From Gammaproteobacteria bacterium (GTDB taxonomy: Bacteria; Pseudomonadota; Gammaproteobacteria; UBA4575): DNA of 64,000 bases. This document shows, one piece after another, positions 28,113 to 35,276 of the stretch. The notes below the pieces were generated by a model. It was given only the letters and a program-made list of their open reading frames with translations, had not been told where the DNA came from and searched no databases. Each line of letters begins with the position of its first letter. Position 1 is the first letter of the stretch. The position numbers and the translations under genes were made by a program. The DNA is taken from positions 93,501-157,500 of the forward strand of contig JAJDYY010000008.1 of NCBI GenBank assembly GCA_022824965.1, in the 5' to 3' direction.

Positions 28113-29306
28113 ATGACTGCTTCCCTGGGATTGAACGATGAAGTTGAAACTCTACCGGATCGCCTAAATGCAATTCGGGGTGTTCTCCGCAAAGAATACC
28201 GAAAGAGGCACAGTTATCCATGGCTCGTTGCCTACTCTGGCGGGAAGGACTCAACGCTGCTCCTGCAACTTGTATGGGAGGCAGTAGCTGGAGTACAGCC
28301 CAAGGAGCGTAAACGGCGGGTACTCGTCGTCGGGAACGATACATTGGTTGAATCCCCGTTAGTTATCAGACACCTTAAAAAGTCACTATCGGTGATTGGC
28401 TCGGCTGCAGAAGATGAAGGACTGCCAATTGAAACAGAGATCACACAGCCCTGCATAGATCAGACGTTTTGGGTTAGTGTCATTGGTCGCGGTTACATCC
28501 CACCCACGAGAAACTTTCGTTGGTGTACCGACCGGATGAAAATTCTGCCCACAAATCGCCTACTTGAGCGAATCACTCATGACACTAAAAAAACTGTTCT
28601 ACTAATCGGTTCGCGGCGGGCGGAATCTCAAAACCGTAGACGTACGATGGACCGCCGGAAAGTATCTTCCAAAAGTATGAACCCTCATGGGAAAGTAAAG
28701 GGTTGCCGGATGTTCTCTCCTCTCGCCGACCTATCCGATAATGATGTATGGATCACCCTCATGCAACGTAAGCCACCGTGGGGTGGTACACATCGCGAAC
28801 TTATCACTTTGTACCGCAATGCTGGAGGTGGCGAATGCCCATTGGTACTAACCAAAGAACAAGCACCCTCTTGCGGTAGTTCATCCCCTCGTTTTGGATG
28901 CTGGACCTGTACCGTTGTGCAGAAAGATCGCAGCCTGCGTGGACTGATTGACTCTGGTCACCCAGAGGCTGAGCGAATGGAGGCGTTGTTCGAGTTCCGA
29001 GAATGGCTCCTTGAACTTCGGGAAAACGATTCTAATCGCCAGTCAGTCCGAAGAGATGGTAACGCCAAGCAACGAAGCGATGGGTCGCGAGTGTATGGTC
29101 CATTCAAAATAGAGATTCGCAAACAAATACTCGAAAAGCTTTTAAAACTTCAGCATCAACTTGATGAACAACTCATTCTCCCGGCAGAAATCGAGTGCAT
29201 CGAAGACGTGTGGTGGCGTGACGAGATTTGTGAGGATGCTCGACAATCACTTGATAGGAATATTCCGGCGACCACAAGTTCAAAATGGGCTGAGCCTGTA
29301 ACGTGA
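28113..29306 (+). CDS. DndC-like sulfurtransferase (PAPS-reductase fold)
   Basis: DndC and SspD are ATP-pyrophosphatase enzymes that activate the DNA backbone for sulfur insertion. This 397-residue protein has the PP-loop YSGGKDST (41-48), RWCTDRMKI (137-145), GSRRAES, and the iron-sulfur cysteine cluster CPLVLTKEQAPSC (242-254) followed by RFGCWTCTVVQKD (Cys263, Cys266). These are DndC hallmarks. It is shorter at the C-terminus than typical DndC. GGGAG precedes the ATG. The stop overlaps the next gene's GTG start (GTGA). No dndA, B, D or E accompanies it, so a housekeeping cysteine desulfurase would have to supply sulfur. It could instead modify a base or another substrate. Confidence 0.8.
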   Translation: MTASLGLNDEVETLPDRLNAIRGVLRKEYRKRHSYPWLVAYSGGKDSTLLLQLVWEAVAGVQPKERKRRVLVVGNDTLVESPLVIRHLKKSLSVIGSAAEDEGLPIETEITQPCIDQTFWVSVIGRGYIPPTRNFRWCTDRMKILPTNRLLERITHDTKKTVLLIGSRRAESQNRRRTMDRRKVSSKSMNPHGKVKGCRMFSPLADLSDNDVWITLMQRKPPWGGTHRELITLYRNAGGGECPLVLTKEQAPSCGSSSPRFGCWTCTVVQKDRSLRGLIDSGHPEAERMEALFEFREWLLELRENDSNRQSVRRDGNAKQRSDGSRVYGPFKIEIRKQILEKLLKLQHQLDEQLILPAEIECIEDVWWRDEICEDARQSLDRNIPATTSSKWAEPVT

Positions 29307-31069
29307 GCAATACAAAGATTACCTCTGAGGTTTGTCTAATTTCGGACGTTCTTTATTCGGGGCTCTTCGAAGTACCTTGGCATCAGCGTTACTACGACTG
29401 GAAAGTAGAGCAAGTCCAAGATCTTCTGTTCGATATCAAAAATGCCCTTGAGTCAGGTAAGACCTGTTATTTTCTAGGGTCCATCATGCTGGTTCAGGCA
29501 ACAGGTGAGTCGGTGCAGGAAATCAATGACGGACAACAACGCCTAATTACCCTGTCTCTTCTAATTGCTGCCCTCTGCCGACGCTTTGCGAATAAACGCC
29601 CTAGTGATAAAAGCCGAGAAACCCTAGCATTGCGTGCACTGTTCGATCGATCTGTTAGCCAAACTTCAGTGTTGACTGAGACCTCTCACTATAGGCCTAG
29701 AATAACGCCCCCAAAAAGCGACCACTCTAAATTTACCCAGATTGTCCGAGGCCATGACATCGGCACCAACGGGCTTTTGACTGCGGCCTGGAAAGAGGTC
29801 GACCTCGTCGTTGAAGCAATGAACAAAAGGGAGAGAGAAAGCTTCTTTGATTTTATCATGCAGAATGTTGAGATTTCCGTTTTAACCATTCCAAAGGGCG
29901 TCGACGCCCACTCGGTGTTTGAGGCACTCAACGCTCGCGGCAAATCGTTGGATGACGTCGATTTAATTCGGAATCTACTATATTCATACTTTTCCAAGGC
30001 TGAAGATACGGTACGCAGGGACACGGTACACAATAACTTGAGAAACACGAATGTAGTTCTGCGCCATACCAATAAGGTCCAGGATTACTTTCGCTGCTAT
30101 TTACAATGTCGCTATGGATATCTTCAAAAAAACCGCTTCTACCGAAAAGCCCGATTGTCAATCCAGAAAGCAGCAGCCAGATACCATGATCCCTCTGACC
30201 ATGTCTTCAAACTAGTCGCAGACTTAGGGAAGCAAGAGAGTATAGAACTGTTTCGCACAATTAATTCGTCTAGCCCTAGTGAAAGCTTAGCGAACAGCTT
30301 GCCAAAGGCCTCGGGAAAGCGAGATCTTCTAGTCTTGCTAGCAGAACTGGGGCCTTACAAAGTTTCGCATCCTCTAGTCTTCGCATTACTGCATCGATTT
30401 ATCGTAGAAAACGACCCAAAGAAAAAAAAGAAGGTGGGGAAAGTGGTGATTCGTAGCTTAAGGAACCTCGCAGCATTTGTCATGAGGACTGCATTTGTTG
30501 CTACAAAATTTGAGCCATCGAAGTTTGAGGATGCTTTTGCGAATATCGCTAACGATGTGTTCAAGGGAAAGGGGTTTAATTCACTCGATATTCTTGAGGA
30601 ACTCAAAAACAATGATGAATTAAATGTGTATAGCGATGCGAACTTCATTAGTAAAATGGCTGATGTTGAAATTCGTGATAACCAAAAGGCATTACGCTAC
30701 CTCTTTAGTATCAACGCCCAGCATCAGAGAGGCTCAGGTGCTATCCAAAAAAAGGCGTGTAGTGTGGAACATATATTGCCAAAGTCAGCTGTACATTCGA
30801 ACAGTTGGTCAGGATTTGAAGATACCAATATTGATGATTTTATTTACAGAACAGGAAATTTGGTGGTAGTTGCGAAAGGAGAAAATCTTGCTGGCGATAC
30901 ATTCAACCGGAGCTATCCAAAGAAAAATAGCGTGTTCGCTGACAGCGCTGTAAAAATGGCGAGAGACGTTGCTGCAAAGTACAAAGTTTGGACGCCTCTA
31001 GTAATTGAAGAGAGGTCCAAAAAGCTTGCACAGGATGCGGCAAGAATCTGGTCATTCTCTAAGTCATAA
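29303..31069 (+). CDS. DUF262/DUF1524 nuclease, GmrSD/SspE-like
   Basis: Predicted modification-sensing nuclease. The N-terminal DUF262 domain carries EINDGQQRL (residues 73-81), the DGQQR motif that in SspE and GmrS-type proteins couples nucleotide hydrolysis to restriction. The C-terminal DUF1524 domain has the HNH-like VEHILPKS near residue 488 and TGNLVVVAKGENLAGD beyond it. The length (588) is usual for single-chain members. Its GTG start overlaps the DndC-like stop by four bases, so the two are translationally coupled. SspE is the PT-dependent effector of the SspABCD system, so a reader or restriction role is a good guess but not shown. Confidence 0.8.
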   Translation: MSNTKITSEVCLISDVLYSGLFEVPWHQRYYDWKVEQVQDLLFDIKNALESGKTCYFLGSIMLVQATGESVQEINDGQQRLITLSLLIAALCRRFANKRPSDKSRETLALRALFDRSVSQTSVLTETSHYRPRITPPKSDHSKFTQIVRGHDIGTNGLLTAAWKEVDLVVEAMNKRERESFFDFIMQNVEISVLTIPKGVDAHSVFEALNARGKSLDDVDLIRNLLYSYFSKAEDTVRRDTVHNNLRNTNVVLRHTNKVQDYFRCYLQCRYGYLQKNRFYRKARLSIQKAAARYHDPSDHVFKLVADLGKQESIELFRTINSSSPSESLANSLPKASGKRDLLVLLAELGPYKVSHPLVFALLHRFIVENDPKKKKKVGKVVIRSLRNLAAFVMRTAFVATKFEPSKFEDAFANIANDVFKGKGFNSLDILEELKNNDELNVYSDANFISKMADVEIRDNQKALRYLFSINAQHQRGSGAIQKKACSVEHILPKSAVHSNSWSGFEDTNIDDFIYRTGNLVVVAKGENLAGDTFNRSYPKKNSVFADSAVKMARDVAAKYKVWTPLVIEERSKKLAQDAARIWSFSKS

Positions 31070-31300
31070 AACAAACCTCACAATTGCATACAAACAGCTT
31101 GTATTGCTATACACAGAGTGTTCAATCATGTTTCAACTGTACTTATGTATGTGTTTGTATGGCGCACATTCCCATGCTCGGTCAAGGATACATAGGGCAG
31201 CTTTGCACGGTTCGATATGTGGACTTGCTAACAACCTTGTCTCTTTGATGCAGGACATCACTAGTGTGCACGTAAGTGTGTTCTGTATGAAAACTACCAA

Positions 31301-32707
31301 ATGACAGTTAACTCTTTAGTACTTCGTCGTCGTGCCGAAGTGATGCTCGGTGTCCCTAGAAAGCTCCACGATTATCAGTGGGAAGGGGTTGCGTTTCTGT
31401 ATCGATCCCAATCTGCACTCCTGGCAGATGAGATGGGATTGGGGAAGACAGTCCAAGCATCCGTGGCACTTGTACTTTTGATGAACGCCTGTAAAGACAT
31501 CAGGCGCGCGCTCATCGTTGCGCCATCATCACTTACGATGAACTGGATGTTAGAGCTTGAAATCTGGGCTCCATCACTCACAGTTCGACGTGTGCATGGC
31601 GGTCCACGTGACAGAGAAGCTTTTTATCTATTGCCAATACCGGTTCTTGTGAGTTCCTACGAACAGATCAGGCAAGATGGACTCGACCGCATTCCAGCCA
31701 ACAGCTTTGATCTCGTAATTCTCGATGAAGCGCAACGCATTAAGAATCGACATTCCGCCACTGCCTTAGCTTGTCGACTACTTCCACGAAAAATTGCATG
31801 GGCTCTATCAGCAACACCACTTGAGAATGATACCCAAGACGTGACGTCCATCCTCGGGTTTCTCGACGCGTCGATTCCTTCGGACCTACCCCCATCTCAA
31901 TTATCAACACAGCTTGAGACGATGATGTTGCGTCGGAGAAAAGCAGAGGTTCGAAGTGAGTTGCCACCAGTCATTCTTCAAGATCTAAAACTCGAACTTA
32001 CACCTCCGCAAAAAACACAATATGATGATGTCTGGGAAAGTCGGCAAAGGGCTGTTGATACGAGCTCACAAGATACTGGAGCAGCTCTTTTGGGTTTGAT
32101 CACCCGTCTCAAGATCATATGTAACCAAGACATCGAAGCCGATGCTTCTTCAAAACTCAATGCCTTGCAAGAAATCTGCTATGGGGCTGAGGAAAAAGCA
32201 CGAATACTTGTTTTCTCTCAGTTTGTCGAAACGCTGAAGTGGATATCTGACAGAATATCGCTACCCAGCGACCTTTTGATAGGCGCAACGCCAGCAGATG
32301 AAAGGCAGGCCGTAATTAATCGTTTCAAAATTAATCCTACTCCCCGTATACTTTTTATCTCACTTCGTGCTGGCGGTGTGGGTCTCAATCTTGGCGAGGC
32401 AACCCAGGTTGTAATTTTCGACAGATGGTGGAACCCATCTGTTGAGATGCAGGCAATTTATCGTGCACACCGCTTCAGCCGCAAGAATCCGCTGCACGTC
32501 GTCCGGTTCATAGTAGCCCACACGATCGAGGAACGCATTGCTGCTATCTTGGATCGTAAGGAAAACCTATTCGAGGATGTCATTGAATCCCCAGAAACAC
32601 ACACTCGTAATTTTTCTGTTCAGGAAATGATGCGAATTCTCGAACTCTCTGTACAAGAAATTTCTTTACCACAAAATAAAACAAAGGATCCAAAACATCA
32701 TGGCTAA
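31301..32707 (+). CDS. SNF2-family helicase/ATPase
   Basis: A 468-residue superfamily-2 DNA translocase. Motifs in order: LADEMGLGKTVQ (Walker A, near residue 45), ILDEAQRIKN (DEAQ box, near 145), ALSATPLEND (motif III), then the second RecA-like domain with VFSQFVETLKW, LRAGGVGLNLGEA and DRWWNPSVEMQAIYRAHR (motifs V and VI). It is a compact core without extra domains. It follows the DUF262 gene after a 231-base gap that may hold a second promoter, and its last eight bases overlap the next start. SNF2 enzymes occur in several restriction loci, where they track along DNA. Confidence 0.85.
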   Translation: MTVNSLVLRRRAEVMLGVPRKLHDYQWEGVAFLYRSQSALLADEMGLGKTVQASVALVLLMNACKDIRRALIVAPSSLTMNWMLELEIWAPSLTVRRVHGGPRDREAFYLLPIPVLVSSYEQIRQDGLDRIPANSFDLVILDEAQRIKNRHSATALACRLLPRKIAWALSATPLENDTQDVTSILGFLDASIPSDLPPSQLSTQLETMMLRRRKAEVRSELPPVILQDLKLELTPPQKTQYDDVWESRQRAVDTSSQDTGAALLGLITRLKIICNQDIEADASSKLNALQEICYGAEEKARILVFSQFVETLKWISDRISLPSDLLIGATPADERQAVINRFKINPTPRILFISLRAGGVGLNLGEATQVVIFDRWWNPSVEMQAIYRAHRFSRKNPLHVVRFIVAHTIEERIAAILDRKENLFEDVIESPETHTRNFSVQEMMRILELSVQEISLPQNKTKDPKHHG

Positions 32708-33524
32708 GATTGTAGAATTTCGTGATATACCTCTTAACGACCTAGTAATCGGTAAGGGACAGATTCGCACCCAGACACCCGGGAAAGGAATAGAAGAACT
32801 GGCAAAGAGTATTGAGGTCCAAGGGTTGCTACAACCTATCGTCGTTTGTGCCGCGAACGAGGAGGGCCGCTGGGAAATTCTCACAGGCCAGCGTCGTTTT
32901 TTAGCACATAAGTATCTGAACAAAGACACTATTACAGCTGCTGTACTTGATGAGCGCGTTAGTGAAGGACAAGCAAAAGCAATCTCCATCACCGAGAACC
33001 TAATTAGGCGCAAGCTTTCCAGCAAGGAACTCAAAGATGGAATTCTATTTCTATACAACCTTTATGGAAGCATTCAAGACGTCGTTATAACAACTGGGTT
33101 ACCTAAAAGGGATGTGCGAGATTACATCAAGTACCCTCGATTAATACCCGAGTTAAAGGAAATGGTTGATGATGGGCTAGTTGATATTAACGCTGCTATA
33201 AAGGCGCAGGATGCATCGAACGACACAGAAGGTCTTCCGGATACCAGTATTGCTGTACAGCTAGCAAAAGAGATGGCGCCAATGTCTAATGCTCAGCGAA
33301 AGCGTGTTACACAAGAGTTCCAAGAACACCCCGAATTGCCAGTTGATGAATTGATTGAGCGTGCCAAATCAGGTTCAAAGGTTGTACAGATTGTCACAAC
33401 AGTAACCCAAAGCACCCATGCGGCTGTCCAGCAATTTGCAAAAGAAGAAGGCAGTAACCAAGACGCTGCAGTAGCTACACTCATTGAGGAAGCTCTCGTC
33501 GGCCGCGGCCTTCTTGAGGATTAA
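32700..33524 (+). CDS. ParB-like nuclease/CTPase-fold protein
   Basis: The 274-residue product shows the ParB N-terminal domain: ELAKSIEVQGLLQPIVV and WEILTGQRRFLAHKYL, with the GxRR-type motif, then a ParB-like helix-turn-helix region (LSSKELKDGILFLYNLYGS onward). The C-terminal part (VQQFAKEEGSNQDAAVATL) resembles a ribbon-helix-helix. The ATG overlaps the SNF2 gene by eight bases. There is no parA here, so chromosome partition is unlikely. ParB-domain proteins are known in DNA-modification loci such as dpd, where they act with the modifying enzyme; a similar accessory role is inferred. Confidence 0.75.
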   Translation: MAKIVEFRDIPLNDLVIGKGQIRTQTPGKGIEELAKSIEVQGLLQPIVVCAANEEGRWEILTGQRRFLAHKYLNKDTITAAVLDERVSEGQAKAISITENLIRRKLSSKELKDGILFLYNLYGSIQDVVITTGLPKRDVRDYIKYPRLIPELKEMVDDGLVDINAAIKAQDASNDTEGLPDTSIAVQLAKEMAPMSNAQRKRVTQEFQEHPELPVDELIERAKSGSKVVQIVTTVTQSTHAAVQQFAKEEGSNQDAAVATLIEEALVGRGLLED

Positions 33525-33527
33525 AAG

Positions 33528-34253
33528 TTGGCCCTAGCCAACTTAAGTGCCTTAGAGCTCGGGCGCCTACGCTTATCTGTTGGATATGGAACCCACAAGA
33601 AAGGGCGGCCATTGTCTCCAGTCGAAGTGGGGTCACTTCTAAAAAAAGCGCGCTCTGAAGGAGCTACCTTGGATGAGTGCGCAGTGGCAATCCAACTTGA
33701 TGGCACTGGGCACATTGGTCGTTTTTTGCGCATTCTAGAGCTACCTGAAGACATTCAACACTTGATTGACTGGGGATCGGGAAGTGGCTTTGTAGGGTTT
33801 ACCTTGGCCGTGGAACTCGCAAAATTGGAAAGTGCTGAGGACCAACGTGCTCTAGCTCAATCCATTCTGTCTAGTGAAGTTAACAGCAAAGAAGTGAGGC
33901 AGATTGTACAACTCCGAAGAAGGTCAGGGCACAGCATTGAAGCATGCATAACAGAGATACTCGGTATGCGGCCAAAAATCGAAAAGCGGTACGTTTTCGT
34001 TGGCTCGATAAATCCTGAAAGTTCAAAGGCTCTTGACAGTCTTTCACAGGCTGAGCGAGACACAATTCTAGCGTCAGGAATCAAAAAAATAGGTTTGCAA
34101 AATGCAATCGGCCGTCTTGGCAGAAAATTCTTCACGCTTGTTGGACAAGAAAAGTTCGATGCTTCGATGCGGGAAATCGGCAAAGAGAAAATAGAAATAA
34201 AAATCCGATCGTACATTGCAGAGGTTATTGAGAATGGTGAGCCCGCTTGTTGA
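33528..34253 (+). CDS. ParB-HTH-like protein of unknown function
   Basis: I do not recognise the 241-residue protein as a named family. Residues about 25-110 (LSPVEVGSLLKKARSEGATL, then FLRILELPEDIQHLID, then LAQSILSSEVNSKEVRQIV) follow the pattern of the ParB central helix-turn-helix domain, but no ParB N-terminal domain is present. The C-terminal half is rich in charged residues and unassigned. The likely start is TTG, three bases after the previous stop, so it depends on coupling to the ParB-like gene. It may be its DNA-binding partner. Confidence 0.6.
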   Translation: MALANLSALELGRLRLSVGYGTHKKGRPLSPVEVGSLLKKARSEGATLDECAVAIQLDGTGHIGRFLRILELPEDIQHLIDWGSGSGFVGFTLAVELAKLESAEDQRALAQSILSSEVNSKEVRQIVQLRRRSGHSIEACITEILGMRPKIEKRYVFVGSINPESSKALDSLSQAERDTILASGIKKIGLQNAIGRLGRKFFTLVGQEKFDASMREIGKEKIEIKIRSYIAEVIENGEPAC

Positions 34254-35256
34254 TGTTTTTTTCAATGGCACTGTTCGCTTAGGGTCCAATACTCTTTGCG
34301 ACGGCTACGCTTATGGGTTTCCATTTAGAGTGCAGACTCATATTCATGACGACCACATGGGCGAATTTAATCGCAGCAAAGGATTTCAAGATCTATTTAT
34401 GAGTCAGGAAACTCGCAAGCTCCTGATTGCAGAACGAAATGCTGATCTCGCATATCGCGACAATATCATCCCAATTTCGTGGGGTGTAGAACGCAATCTT
34501 GAAGATGGATCAACACTATTCCTTCTGCCTTCTGGCCACATGCTTGGTTCATGTCAAGTTGTGCTAGAACTGCCTAATGGTATTCGGTGTGGTTATTCTG
34601 GAGATTTTGCATGGCCGTTGGAAGATGTGATGCAAGTAGACCAGTTAGTCGTGGACAGTACTTATGGAAATCCGTCAAGTGTCCGCCGCTATAGTCAGGA
34701 TGAGGCCGAAAGTAGGTTACTAGAGATTGTGAGCCAGCGCCTGCGATACGGATCTGTACATATTAAAGCTCATAGAGGAACCATTGAGCGTGTTTTGCAT
34801 GTTCTTGCAGGTAATGTCGGTGTTCCAATCCTAGTGAGTGCAGAATTGAAGCGTGAAATAACTGTGTATCAAGATCACGGATTTGCAGCGGAGACGTTAG
34901 AGACTCTCGAATCACCAGCTGGAAAGTTAGCCTTGAGAGAGCGCTCTTACGTGAGGCTATACTCGAAAGGTGATGCCTTAGGTAACGAACTATCGGAGGG
35001 CACATGCGTGACATGTAGTGCGTACATGGTCAACAGTGATGATCCACTACTAAAGTTTTCCGAACGAGCGTATCGTGTTGCACTGTCCAATCACGCCGAT
35101 TTTGAGGGGACACTTGCTTATATTGTAGCAACGGGAGCCAAGCAAGTCGTTACTGACAATACAAGGAATCACGGAATTGACTTGGCAATGGCCATCAATA
35201 GACGTCTCAAAGGCGTGCATGCTATACCTTCGACAAATTGCTCTCCGCCAGTGTGA
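34234..35256 (+). CDS. beta-CASP metallo-beta-lactamase-fold nuclease
   Basis: A 340-residue metallo-hydrolase related to the Artemis/SNM1 and RNase J superfamily. It has the metal-binding THIHDDHMGE (His36, His38, Asp40, His41), the downstream LPSGHMLGSCQV (third-site His), GYSGDFAW (bridging Asp), and the C-terminal LSNHADFEG typical of the beta-CASP region. The ATG at 34234 overlaps the previous gene by 20 bases. It is probably a DNA or RNA nuclease acting with the operon's helicase and ParB-like proteins. The substrate is unknown. Last gene of the operon, 20 bases from the convergent methyltransferase-like gene. Confidence 0.75.
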   Translation: MVSPLVDVFFNGTVRLGSNTLCDGYAYGFPFRVQTHIHDDHMGEFNRSKGFQDLFMSQETRKLLIAERNADLAYRDNIIPISWGVERNLEDGSTLFLLPSGHMLGSCQVVLELPNGIRCGYSGDFAWPLEDVMQVDQLVVDSTYGNPSSVRRYSQDEAESRLLEIVSQRLRYGSVHIKAHRGTIERVLHVLAGNVGVPILVSAELKREITVYQDHGFAAETLETLESPAGKLALRERSYVRLYSKGDALGNELSEGTCVTCSAYMVNSDDPLLKFSERAYRVALSNHADFEGTLAYIVATGAKQVVTDNTRNHGIDLAMAINRRLKGVHAIPSTNCSPPV

Positions 35257-35276
35257 ATCTCATAATCCAATCCCCT

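Noticed and set aside
31005..31304. 99-codon frame between the DUF262 and SNF2 genes
   Set aside because: It overlaps the end of the DUF262 gene in another frame, is Cys-, Leu- and His-rich without a motif, and lacks a ribosome-binding site.
28113..35256. A dpd-type 7-deazaguanine DNA modification cluster
   Set aside because: SNF2 and ParB-like proteins are shared with dpd loci, but there is no DpdA (tRNA-guanine transglycosylase-like) gene, and the DndC-like enzyme points to sulfur chemistry.
28113..35256. A complete dnd or ssp phosphorothioation system
   Set aside because: No DndA, DndB, DndD, DndE, SspB or SspC can be seen. Only the DndC/SspD-type and DUF262 components are present.
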